DNA of 43,191 nt, taken from NCBI GenBank assembly GCA_043744275.1, contig JAYTUY010000291.1, positions 1 through 43,191 of the forward strand. The letters are read 5' to 3'. Each line of letters begins with the position of its first letter. Positions within the stretch are counted from its first letter, which is position 1. Below the pieces are notes generated by a model. It did not search any database. It was not told the DNA's origin and saw only the letters and a program-made list of their open reading frames with translations. This DNA comes from JAAFJT01 sp043744275 (GTDB lineage Bacteria > Bacteroidota > Bacteroidia > Chitinophagales > Saprospiraceae). Of the stretch, positions 33,957 through 42,107 are shown piece after piece. The translations under genes and the position numbers were made by a program.

Positions 33957-34982
33957 TTAATTTTTAATTTCAAATTCATAAATATCATCCCCTCCTGAAC
34001 CACCTACTCGATTGGATGCAAAAAAGCCTTTTTTATTGTCATTCGGTAAAAACATTAAACCAAAATCATCCCCCTCAGTATTAAAGGGAGCAGCCATCGG
34101 GATAAGTGCTGCATTGCGCTTATCTATTTCGAGACTGTAAATATCCAAGCCGCCTTTACCTTTGCGCTGACCATTAGATGCAAAATACAGAGTGCCATCT
34201 TTAGAAATAGTCGGGAAAACTTCATTGAGTGCCGTATTCACCCGCGCCCCTAAATTAATAGGTGCCGACCAAGTGGTATCATTCATTTTACGAATCATGT
34301 ACAGATCCATACCACCAAAACCTCCAGGCATGTTCGAGGAAAAATACAATTTTTTTCCATCAACTGAAAGCGCAGGATGGCAGTATGAATAATTTTCCAA
34401 TTCAAAAGGCAATAGCTTATCGCCGATAAAAGAACCCAATGTATCACGGAATTTGAGGTATATTTTCAAAGTAAATAAACCATTTTTACTCTTTTTATCA
34501 ATACCGCCTTTCGACATATTGCGAGTCAAAAACATCGTATCACCTTTCGCTGTAAAGCAAGAAGGTCCTTCGTGCGTCTTAGAATTAGTCCGTTTTCCGA
34601 AAGAAGCAGGCTTGTTTAGTTTACCTGTTGAATCAAAAGCGGCATATTTGAGATTCAAATCATCGGGTACTTTATCCATATCTGTACCTTTTTTCACCTT
34701 GCGGCTGTTAGAACAATACAATAAGCCGTTTTCAAAAAACATGGGTGAAAAATCATCTTTATCACCATTCAGTACTTTGGCATTTTTAATTTCAACATTA
34801 CCATCTGACATATAATTGGGTGATACAGGTTGGCGTTGTTTCTCAGATTGAGATACGTTCGTTGCTGAAATCGAATTTTTGATGGCAGATGGTGGTGTAT
34901 CAGTTTTAACCGCCGTCGTTTGAGCTTGTACCGAAAAAGATGCAAGAATTGAGAGATAGGAAATAAATTGTCTATAATTCAT
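33957..34982 (-). CDS. Exported PD40/TolB-like beta-propeller protein
   Basis: 341 residues with a signal peptide (to SVQAQ, about residue 20) and a polar linker. Propeller blades follow with the PD40 signature: DDFSPMFFENGLLYCSN, YCHPALSVDGKKLYFSSNMP, EVFPTISKDGTLYFASNG and FGLMFLPNDNKKGFFASNR. In this phylum such propellers usually sit next to an OmpA domain, which is lacking here. It is probably periplasmic or outer-membrane associated. One genome-wide word (34071) is read as NTEGDDFG, just before the DxFG of a blade. Confidence 0.8.
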   Translation of the reverse strand: MNYRQFISYLSILASFSVQAQTTAVKTDTPPSAIKNSISATNVSQSEKQRQPVSPNYMSDGNVEIKNAKVLNGDKDDFSPMFFENGLLYCSNSRKVKKGTDMDKVPDDLNLKYAAFDSTGKLNKPASFGKRTNSKTHEGPSCFTAKGDTMFLTRNMSKGGIDKKSKNGLFTLKIYLKFRDTLGSFIGDKLLPFELENYSYCHPALSVDGKKLYFSSNMPGGFGGMDLYMIRKMNDTTWSAPINLGARVNTALNEVFPTISKDGTLYFASNGQRKGKGGLDIYSLEIDKRNAALIPMAAPFNTEGDDFGLMFLPNDNKKGFFASNRVGGSGGDDIYEFEIKN

Positions 34983-35185
34983 GGTAGTATAAGATATTTT
35001 TTATTTATTAAATGAAAGAATTATACCAATTTTTAAAATATGTTCAAATTTAGGTAACCCATCAGTATATCTCCTCAAATTTAATTATGTAAAAAAAAAT
35101 TATTCAACGAAATACGTATATTTGACACGATTTTTTTTCTACATTTAATCATTCATTTTTCAGAAAAAATAAAACCATAATCGCT

Positions 35186-36949
35186 ATGAATCGAAAACTC
35201 CTTACGATAGCCCTGATGTTTTTTTTATTGTGTTCAGCAGTTTTCATGTCTTGTAAAAACGATACGGATAAACGGGGTAATACTGTTACTGTACGTTTGA
35301 CAGGCGAACCTGAAAGGCTCAATCCGCTCACTACCGAAGAGGGGAATGCCATGCAAGTGATGAATAATATCTTTTTATCACTGCTTGATTTCGACCCTCA
35401 ATCCCTCGACCTCGTACCTGTGCTCGCTAAAAGTCGCCCCTCAGTATCATTGATTGATACTGGCAAATACAAAGGCGGCAGTGCCTACACCTATGAAATC
35501 CGAGACGAAGCGATGTGGGACAACGGCAAACCGATTACAGCAGCTGATTATGTTTTCTCGGTGAAAGCTGTTTTTAATAAAGCAGTAGGGGCATCCGATT
35601 ATCGCAGCAGCATTGATTTTATTAAAGACATCGGGATTGATGCTCAAAATCCTCGAAAATTCACGATTTATAGTGATAAACGCTTCATTTTATCCGAAGC
35701 TGGCACGGGTACGTTGCCTCTTTTGCCTGAATATGCCTACGATACTGAGGGGGTCATGAAAGCCTACTCCATCGCTGATTTGACTGCAGCCTTAAAAGAT
35801 ACAGCGAAGAAAGCCGACGAAGCCTTAACTAAATTTGCAACGGCTTTTCAAGCAGTCAAATTCTCTCGTGAAAAAGACGGCATTGTAGGCAGTGGTGCTT
35901 ACGCTTTGGATAGTTGGGTGTCGGGTCAAAGTATTATCTTAAAGAAAAAAGACAATTGGTGGGGCGAGAAATTGGTCGCTCAAAATCCGATATTGGCTGC
36001 TAATGCCCAACAAATTGTTTATAAACCCGTCAAAGAAGCCGCAGCAGCCGTTTCGATGATGCAAAATGGTGAATTGGATGCCGTTGGAACTATCCCGCCA
36101 AAGGATTTTAATACCATGAAAAAGGATGAAAAAATGGCTGCTCAATACGAATTTGCGGCTGTTCCTGCTCTGTCAGTGGTTTATGCAGGGTATAATTGTA
36201 AAGACCCAAAGCTCAATGACAAGCGTGTTCGCCGTGCCATAGCCCATCTTTTTGATGTAAATGCCATCATCAAAACACTTGCAGGCGGCTTTGGAGAGCC
36301 AACTGTTTCGCCTTACATTCCGCAGCGTGCTTACTACAACAAAGATTTGAAACCCATTGATTTGAATATAGAAACGGCTAAAAATCTCCTCACTGAAGCC
36401 GGTTGGAAAGACACCAACGGCGATAGCACGGTGGATAAAAGCATAGGCGGCAAAAAAGTGGAAATGAGTCTTAAATATGTCTTTGCTGCCAATAACGATG
36501 CGGCTAAAAATATGGGTTTGATGATTCAAGAAAATGGTAAAAAAATTGGCGTTAAAGTGAATTTAGAGCCATTAGATGCCAAAATAATGATGGAAAACTT
36601 GAAAAAACGTGATTTTGATATGTTTATCAATTCATTCAATTACCCGCCTGTCATCGATGACCCTAAGCAAATGTGGGCTTCCTCGAGCAATACTTTGGAT
36701 GGTGGCAATCGCTTTCAATTTGAAAATAAACAAGCAGATGCCTTGATTGAGCAAATCCGCAGCGAGCTGAATGAAGAAAAACGCAATGCCCTTTACAAGC
36801 AATTTCAAGCTTTGCTCTATGATGAACAGCCTGCCGTTTTCCTATTCGCTCGTCAAGAACGCATCGCTGTCAACAAGCGATTTAATACAGCCATTGTAGC
36901 GCGCCGCCCTGGTTTTGTACCGAGCAGTTTTAAATTGAAATCTAATTAA
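35186..36949 (+). CDS. Peptide/nickel-type ABC transporter substrate-binding lipoprotein (OppA-like)
   Basis: 587 residues of the extracellular solute-binding family 5. A lipoprotein signal ends FMSC, with C23 as the lipidation site. The mature protein shows EPERLNPLTTEEGN, YTYEIRDEAMWDNGKPITAADYVFS, GSGAYALDSWVSGQSIILKK, and DKRVRRAIAHLFDVNAII, the family landmarks, and a C-terminal RQERIAVNKRF. It probably binds oligopeptides for import, together with the two permeases that follow. Two genome-wide words are read as PSVS and TEG. A TATATTTG lies at 35117-35124, without a clear -33 box. Confidence 0.88.
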   Translation: MNRKLLTIALMFFLLCSAVFMSCKNDTDKRGNTVTVRLTGEPERLNPLTTEEGNAMQVMNNIFLSLLDFDPQSLDLVPVLAKSRPSVSLIDTGKYKGGSAYTYEIRDEAMWDNGKPITAADYVFSVKAVFNKAVGASDYRSSIDFIKDIGIDAQNPRKFTIYSDKRFILSEAGTGTLPLLPEYAYDTEGVMKAYSIADLTAALKDTAKKADEALTKFATAFQAVKFSREKDGIVGSGAYALDSWVSGQSIILKKKDNWWGEKLVAQNPILAANAQQIVYKPVKEAAAAVSMMQNGELDAVGTIPPKDFNTMKKDEKMAAQYEFAAVPALSVVYAGYNCKDPKLNDKRVRRAIAHLFDVNAIIKTLAGGFGEPTVSPYIPQRAYYNKDLKPIDLNIETAKNLLTEAGWKDTNGDSTVDKSIGGKKVEMSLKYVFAANNDAAKNMGLMIQENGKKIGVKVNLEPLDAKIMMENLKKRDFDMFINSFNYPPVIDDPKQMWASSSNTLDGGNRFQFENKQADALIEQIRSELNEEKRNALYKQFQALLYDEQPAVFLFARQERIAVNKRFNTAIVARRPGFVPSSFKLKSN

Positions 36950-36992
36950 GACCCCCTCAGTAATTGAGGCTTTTATATATAAACATAATTAT

Positions 36993-37015
36993 CGGAGTCA
37001 TTTTAAATGATTCCG
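36993..37015 (+). terminator. Weak hairpin between substrate-binding and permease genes
   Basis: CGGAGTCATTT (36993-37003) pairs with AAATGATTCCG (37005-37015), with one G-U pair and a very small loop, followed by AT-rich sequence. It may lower read-through so that less permease than binding protein is made. Confidence 0.45.
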
Positions 37016-37039
37016 ACAATATTATTTTAATCATTCCCA

Positions 37040-38410
37040 ATGCTCAAATATACCCTCCGAAGGCTGGCGTTTTTCATTCCAACCCTGTTGGTCATCAGTG
37101 TAATTGTCTTCGCTTTGAGTAAAATGACCCCAGGCGACCCCGTCGAAAATCAACTCCAAATAAATCCTGAATCCAACTCAAATAAAGGTTTTTCTGATAA
37201 AATATACGAACAAAAAGCTAAAGAATTGGGCTTGGATAAACCCGTTTTTTATGCCAGTTTTTCAGCTCAAGCCTTTCCCAAAAACCTCTATTCAATCCCT
37301 CGAAAAGACCAACGCGTTGCCGCTGAAAATCTTATAAAACAATACGGCAATTGGGATAAAATCATTGAATTTCACCAATCCATCAAGGTATTTTTATTAA
37401 AATTAAATGAGAATGATAGCCTCAATTTTAAACCCAATCTTCAACAATTATTGATTCAAGATGATGATGAAAAAATTGTTTTTATCTTAAATGAAATCCG
37501 TCAAACGGCTTTCGAAAAAGGCATATTTTTAAGTGAAATAAAAGACATTTCCAACACTTATAATGCAGTAAAAAATCAACCAACTCGCTATAAATTGTTT
37601 ATCCCAACAGCACATTGGTATGGTTTCGACAATCAATATCACCATTGGCTCATGGGCTTTCTTTCAGGCAAATTTGGAGCAGCGAATGATGGTCAAACCA
37701 TCATCGATAAAATCCGCCGACCCCTCAGTATCACATTGATTATGAGCCTTTTAGCCATTATTTTATCCTATATTATCGCTATTCCGATAGGTATTTTTAC
37801 AGCCGCTCATAAAAATAAAACCAGTGGAAAATGGCTCATACGTAGCCTATTTGCAGCCTATTCATTGCCTACGTTTTGGGTCGCGCTCATGGCTTTGCGC
37901 TTTTTCACGACCCCTCAGTATGGCATGAAAATTTTCCCTTCGGCGGGCTTATCCGACCTTTATACTGAGGGGTCATTTTTAGAGTTTTTCACCTCTAATA
38001 TTGGTCGTATAATCCTCCCTATTTTATGCATGGTTATCCATCCAACAGCCATTATTGCCAGGCAATTGCAAGGCGCGATGCTTGAAAATTTACAGCTTGA
38101 TTATATCCGAACAGCCCGAGCTAAAGGCTTGGCTTGGCACCGCATTTTGTCGCATCATGCCTTCAAAAATGCCGCTTTTCCATTGATTACATTATTAGGT
38201 CATTTATTGCCGGTTTTGATAACAGGCTCATTCATTGTGGAGTATATTTTCAACATAAAAGGCATGGGCAGAGTGGCTTATGAAGCCATCGGTGAGCAAG
38301 ATTGGAATGTGGTGTATGCCGTTTTGATGCTCAGTGCGGTTATGGTTTTGGTCGGCAATTTAGTATCAGATTTGTTGTATAAATGGGCAAATCCGAGAGT
38401 TGTATTGTAA
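37040..38410 (+). CDS. ABC transporter permease (OppB-like) with large periplasmic insertion
   Basis: 456 residues, about 140 more than usual OppB/DppB. The first helix (9-28) and SKMTPGDP are standard, then a polar insertion (about 45-205) precedes the permease core: TLIMSLLAIILSYIIAIPIGIF, SLFAAYSLPTFWVALMALRF, RQLQGAMLENLQLDYIRTAR and the coupling loop ARAKGLAWHRILSHHAFKNA. The insertion lies on the periplasmic side. Three genome-wide words occur within 250 bases (37721, 37911, 37963), read as PLSI, PQY and TEG. It lies between the OppA-like gene and the second permease. Confidence 0.88.
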   Translation: MLKYTLRRLAFFIPTLLVISVIVFALSKMTPGDPVENQLQINPESNSNKGFSDKIYEQKAKELGLDKPVFYASFSAQAFPKNLYSIPRKDQRVAAENLIKQYGNWDKIIEFHQSIKVFLLKLNENDSLNFKPNLQQLLIQDDDEKIVFILNEIRQTAFEKGIFLSEIKDISNTYNAVKNQPTRYKLFIPTAHWYGFDNQYHHWLMGFLSGKFGAANDGQTIIDKIRRPLSITLIMSLLAIILSYIIAIPIGIFTAAHKNKTSGKWLIRSLFAAYSLPTFWVALMALRFFTTPQYGMKIFPSAGLSDLYTEGSFLEFFTSNIGRIILPILCMVIHPTAIIARQLQGAMLENLQLDYIRTARAKGLAWHRILSHHAFKNAAFPLITLLGHLLPVLITGSFIVEYIFNIKGMGRVAYEAIGEQDWNVVYAVLMLSAVMVLVGNLVSDLLYKWANPRVVL

Positions 38411-38434
38411 ATTATTTTTTATTAAAATATTTAA

Positions 38435-39523
38435 GTGCTTAATTTTCAATTATTTATAAAAATTTATGCTTCTGCAAAATGGTCATTTAGGTTATTAGGA
38501 TTTCTGATAGTCCTTGCCATTTTTGGAAATATACTGGCTGCCGAGCGAGGGCATACCTTATTGCCGCCGCTCATTCCTTATGCCTACTCTACTCAAGATT
38601 CTAAAAATGTGGATTTTGTTAGCCCCCTCAGTCAACAGGATGTTTCGTCGCTTTATTATCGGCATTGGTTCGGTACAGACTTGTTGGGGCGCGATGTTTT
38701 AGCAGGCTTAATTGCAGGCACTCGAACAGCTTTGTCGGTCGGCATCGGGGGCATGGGCATTGCTTTAATCATCGGATTATTATTGGGTTTAGTAGCAGGA
38801 TATTTCGGCGATAATCGTTTTCGGCTCTCAAAAATAGGCTTTATACTGAGGGGGGTCATGCTTTTGTTTTTCATTTTTTACGCCACTATTTTTTTTCAAC
38901 AAAAGCTCAATTTTATTTTATTAGTTTTAATTTTCACTGGTATCTATTTAATTATCAGCATTTTAGATAAATATTTAAATAAAAAATTAGGGGAATCAAC
39001 CTATTTAAATAAAAAAATAAATATCCCTATTGATATGCTCATCATGCGCTCGGTGGAGGTGCTGCAAGCCGTTCCAACTATTTTATGGCTCTTGGGTTTG
39101 ATAGCAGTGAGGGGGCGCCTGTCCATTTTTGGATTGATATTATTCATCGGATTCACGGGCTGGATGTCCTTAGCGAGGCTCGTGCGTGGAGAGGTGATAC
39201 GTGTTCGACACTTAGAATATGTCGAATCCGCTCAAGCTTTAGGATACTCAGATTTTAGGATTTTAAACAAGCATATTTTGCCCAATATTTTAACGCCTAT
39301 TTTAATTGCCGTTTCATTCGGCATTGCCAATTGCGTTTTGTTAGAAGCCTTCCTCACATTCAGCGGCTTGGGCTTGCCGATTGAGCAAGTCACTTGGGGT
39401 TCGTTGCTGACGGCTTCGAGGGACAATCCTTCGGCATGGTGGATGGTCGTTTTCCCAGGCTTAGCTATTTTTCTGACGGTGACAATTTTTAATAGGATTG
39501 GAGAGGCGTTGAGTGATAAGTAA
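38435..39523 (+). CDS. ABC transporter permease (OppC-like), GTG start
   Basis: 362 residues. The first codon is GTG at 38435, 24 bases after the OppB-like stop. HWFGTDLLGRDVLAGLIAGT is the OppC/DppC hallmark; a first helix (about 17-33), a helical pair with an insertion around LDKYLNKKLGESTYL, the coupling loop VESAQALGYSDFRILNKHIL and the C-terminal GLGLPIEQVTWGSLL follow. It completes the membrane part of a peptide importer. No ATPase genes lie downstream; hemH is convergent 6 bases later. Words at 38624 (mismatched) and 38844 are read as PLSQ and ILRG. Confidence 0.88.
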   Translation: MLNFQLFIKIYASAKWSFRLLGFLIVLAIFGNILAAERGHTLLPPLIPYAYSTQDSKNVDFVSPLSQQDVSSLYYRHWFGTDLLGRDVLAGLIAGTRTALSVGIGGMGIALIIGLLLGLVAGYFGDNRFRLSKIGFILRGVMLLFFIFYATIFFQQKLNFILLVLIFTGIYLIISILDKYLNKKLGESTYLNKKINIPIDMLIMRSVEVLQAVPTILWLLGLIAVRGRLSIFGLILFIGFTGWMSLARLVRGEVIRVRHLEYVESAQALGYSDFRILNKHILPNILTPILIAVSFGIANCVLLEAFLTFSGLGLPIEQVTWGSLLTASRDNPSAWWMVVFPGLAIFLTVTIFNRIGEALSDK

Positions 39524-39529
39524 TTTCTT

Positions 39530-40588
39530 TTATGCTTCAGTTTCTGCGAAGTTATCAGCAAAAGCCGTTTTTACCCATTTTTCCAACGCTTGCACCCAGA
39601 GCGGATGCACATTCATACAAGGTATCATGGTAAAAGATTCGCCGCCAGCGTGCAAAAATATCTCCTCACCTTCCATCGCTATTTCCTCCAATGTTTCTAA
39701 ACAATCGCTCACGAAGGCAGGGCAAACGACTAATAATTTTTTAATGCCTTCATTCGGCATATCCTTTAATCTAAAATCAGTAAATGGTTTCAACCACGGG
39801 TCACGACCCAAGCGGGATTGAAATGAAATGCTGTATTTGGAAGGGGGCAGATTCAAAGCTGCTGCCGCCAATTGCATTGTCGTAAAACACTGATGCCGAT
39901 AGCATTTTTGATGAGCTGGAGAATCTACGGCGCAACAATTTTCCATTTTCAAACAATGCTCACCTGTTGTATCGCCTTTCAAAATATGCCGTTCGGGAAT
40001 ACCATGAAAACTGAATAAAATATGGTCAAAATCCTGCGCTAAATACGGTTCAATGCTCGCACAAAAAGCTTTTAAATAATCGTCATTCTTATAAAATGGC
40101 TCAATAACTGTCAATTTGAAGGGATAAAGCCTCTCTTTATGCACTTTTTGAGCATATTCAACTGCCGTTTCGTAGCTCGACATCGCATAATGCGGATACA
40201 GCGGCACTATCACCACTTCCTCCAAATCGGGCGTTTTAGCCAATAATTCATCAAAAGCGGCTTCGGGCGAAGGGTTGCCATAGCGCATCGCAAGTGTTAC
40301 AGTTTCATCAAAAGTAGCTTGAAGGGCTTGTTGCAATTGCTTGGATATAGCAATGAGCGGCGAGCCTTTATCCGTCCAAACTCTCCTGTATGCAGCGGCT
40401 GATTTGGGCGCGCGCAAAGGCGAAATAATACCACGCACCAAAAGCAAACGCAATAAATAAGGCTTATCAATCACCTTTTCATCCATCAAAAATTCGTTCA
40501 AATAGCGGCGCACATCGCGTACTTCCGTAGAATCTGGCGAGCCTAAATTCATCAAAACAACTCCTTTTTTAGTTGACATTTCTTTCAT
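39530..40588 (-). CDS. hemH: Ferrochelatase
   Basis: 352 residues. The start VVLMNLGSPDSTEVRDVRRYLNEFL, RMRYGNPS-like LAMRYGNPSPEAAF, the metal-inserting HILFSFHGIPERHI with its histidine, and SFQSRLGRDPWLKPFTD are diagnostic. A CYRHQCF segment and other cysteines (MENCCAVDS) occur, but whether they hold an iron-sulfur cluster is unclear. It inserts iron into protoporphyrin, or possibly coproporphyrin. A second in-frame methionine (MSTKKG) is three codons on. The heme genes hemC and hemE lie divergently, 465 bases away. Confidence 0.93.
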   Translation of the reverse strand: MKEMSTKKGVVLMNLGSPDSTEVRDVRRYLNEFLMDEKVIDKPYLLRLLLVRGIISPLRAPKSAAAYRRVWTDKGSPLIAISKQLQQALQATFDETVTLAMRYGNPSPEAAFDELLAKTPDLEEVVIVPLYPHYAMSSYETAVEYAQKVHKERLYPFKLTVIEPFYKNDDYLKAFCASIEPYLAQDFDHILFSFHGIPERHILKGDTTGEHCLKMENCCAVDSPAHQKCYRHQCFTTMQLAAAALNLPPSKYSISFQSRLGRDPWLKPFTDFRLKDMPNEGIKKLLVVCPAFVSDCLETLEEIAMEGEEIFLHAGGESFTMIPCMNVHPLWVQALEKWVKTAFADNFAETEA

Positions 40589-40600
40589 TTTATTAAAAAA

Positions 40601-40767
40601 TTGGGGGATGTTTCAATACATAGTTTACATTTTTTTTAAACACATAGACACATAGCAGCACATAGCTTTTGATTATCAATGTTTTATAAAAAACTATGTG
40701 CAGCTATGTGTCTATGTGTTTAAAAAAAATGTAAACTACTTTTATGGGTTTATGAAACATCCCAAAA
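40601..40767. repeat. 167-bp inverted-repeat element between hemH and hemC
   Basis: Two 45-base arms (40621-40665 and 40694-40738) match with one mismatch around a 28-base loop. They are built on TTTACATTTTTTTTAAACAC and repeated ACACATAGACACATAG. Outer arms GGGATGTTTCA (40605-40615) and TGAAACATCCC (40753-40763) extend the symmetry. It lies just upstream of the hemH start. It resembles a small non-autonomous inverted-repeat element more than an ordinary terminator; no flanking duplication was found. Confidence 0.75.
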
Positions 40768-41052
40768 TTTGAGCGAATTATGTGACTCAATACTCAAAAT
40801 ACTGAGGGGGTAATTAATATTAAAAAACATGCAAAAAACCGAAAAATCACTTTCATTTCAAGCCAATAACCCGTCATTTGTTTGTAATTTTTTTGATAGT
40901 AGTTTTTTTACAAGGAAATGACTGTCTAAATTAATTCACCTATTAACAGCGTACTACCTTTACAGTTCGATTCAAAATGGTTTTATTTTAACAAAAATCG
41001 CTCATGCCGTCTAATATCTAATGTCTGAATTTCTAACATCTATTAATTAATT
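40768..41052. other. Intergenic region upstream of hemC
   Basis: No gene seen. It contains one genome-wide word (40800-40809) and short repeats of TCTAATATC/TCTAATGTC/TCTAACATC at 41018-41042. A TTTGTAATTTTTTTG stretch (about 40880-40895) is promoter-like but does not fit the spacing. Confidence 0.4.
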
Positions 41053-41964
41053 ATGAAGAGTGATTTGATACGGATTGGAACCCGAAAAAGCCCATTAGCG
41101 ATTTGGCAAGCTGAACTCGTTCAACGAAACTTAATTCAACACGGCTTTAGAACTGAAATGGTTTTGATTAAAACCGAAGGAGATGTGGACTTGGTGACGC
41201 CGCTTTACGAAATGGGTGTGCAAGGTGTTTTTACAAAAGCGGCTGACACGGCTTTGTTAAATCATCAAATCGATATAGCGGTTCACTCCTTAAAAGACGT
41301 GCCGACGATGATGGCTGAGGGCATTGTTCAAGCGGCTGTTTTGAAGCGTGATTCGCCTTTAGATATTTTAGTTTTTAAAAACAAGCCTGATTTTTTAGAA
41401 AATCTTCAATCAAAAGCGGTGATTGCAACGGGTAGTATTCGACGCAAAGCGCAATGGTTGCACCGTTTTCCGAATCATAAAATTGAAAATTTAAGGGGAA
41501 ATGTCAATTCACGCCTTCAAAAACTTCAAGATAATGCTTGGGATGGGGCTGTTTTCGCTGCCGCCGGTCTTGAACGCATCAATATTCGACCTGAAAATAG
41601 CATCGACCTCGATTGGATGTTGCCCGCACCTGCACAAGGAGCGATTACAGTGGTTTGTCGGGCAGAAGATACTTGGCTGAAAGAAGCTTGTCAACCTTTG
41701 AATGACCCGATGACGGCACTTTGTACGCATATCGAGCGCGATTTTTTACGCGCTTTGATGGGTGGTTGCTCTACACCAATTGCTGCTTTAGCCATGATTG
41801 AAGGTGATAATGTTGTATTGAAAGGTAATATATTGAGCATGGATTATTTAGAAAAAATTGAAATTGAAATGAAAATACCTATTGCTTTAGCTGAAAATTT
41901 AGGTGAAAAAGCGGCGCATGATATTTTATTGAAAGGGGCGGATAAATTGATAAATACCTTATAA
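41053..41964 (+). CDS. hemC: Hydroxymethylbilane synthase (porphobilinogen deaminase)
   Basis: 303 residues. IRIGTRKSPLAIWQAELVQ opens the protein; HSLKDVPTMMAEG, GSIRRKAQW with conserved arginines, NLRGNVNSRLQKL, LPAPAQGAI, and the cofactor-attachment cysteine C239 in GGCSTPIAA are in order. It polymerises four porphobilinogens to hydroxymethylbilane in tetrapyrrole synthesis. The next gene is hemE, 143 bases on; hemD is not between them, so uroporphyrinogen-III synthase must be encoded elsewhere. Confidence 0.95.
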   Translation: MKSDLIRIGTRKSPLAIWQAELVQRNLIQHGFRTEMVLIKTEGDVDLVTPLYEMGVQGVFTKAADTALLNHQIDIAVHSLKDVPTMMAEGIVQAAVLKRDSPLDILVFKNKPDFLENLQSKAVIATGSIRRKAQWLHRFPNHKIENLRGNVNSRLQKLQDNAWDGAVFAAAGLERINIRPENSIDLDWMLPAPAQGAITVVCRAEDTWLKEACQPLNDPMTALCTHIERDFLRALMGGCSTPIAALAMIEGDNVVLKGNILSMDYLEKIEIEMKIPIALAENLGEKAAHDILLKGADKLINTL

Positions 41965-41974
41965 ATTTAGATAC

Positions 41975-42007
41975 AACTTTGCGAGGGTTTTGAACCCTCG
42001 CAAAGTT
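41975..42007 (+). terminator. Perfect 15-bp hairpin between hemC and hemE
   Basis: AACTTTGCGAGGGTT (41975-41989) and AACCCTCGCAAAGTT (41993-42007) are exact complements with a 3-base loop. A genome-wide word (42015) and a T-run follow. It may end or attenuate hemC transcription before hemE. Confidence 0.7.
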
Positions 42008-42107
42008 ATCACACCCCCTCAGTATTTTTTAATTTAAAATTAAAAACTTCATAAAATATTGACATTCAATAAGTTATAAAATTCAAAATAAAAAACAAAC
42101 AAACAAA

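Larger units (their letters stand above)
1502..42024. repeat. Highly iterated 10-mer TACTGAGGGG family, dispersed over the window
   Basis: Starts of the 10-base core. Forward TACTGAGGGG: 3374, 4024, 9177, 10639, 11351, 11693, 12643, 14741, 22923, 24344, 26716, 28715, 30849, 33893, 35743, 37963, 38844, 40800. Reverse CCCCTCAGTA: 1502, 4607, 5230, 6053, 6606, 11015, 13736, 14194, 15624, 16933, 17037, 18990, 22059, 22526, 22952, 25596, 26039, 27097, 29268, 34071, 35437, 36953, 37721, 37911, 42015. A 9-base copy is at 1581. One-mismatch copies are at 4187, 7400, 28619, 35058, 38624. Most have A before the core; the G-run is 4, 5 or 6 long. Counted by eye. Confidence 0.95.

Noticed and set aside
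39104..39118. CAGTGAGGGGG in the OppC-like gene as another copy of the word
   Set aside because: Two mismatches in the core; a match this poor can arise by chance.
1502..42024. The iterated word as a promoter element
   Set aside because: It occurs in both orientations, mostly inside genes and also after gene ends; it does not match the TTTG/TAnnTTTG pattern.
1502..42024. The iterated word as a REP element or transposon end
   Set aside because: Most copies are single, 11-13 bases long, and lie inside conserved reading frames without flanking repeats, unlike REP/BIME units.
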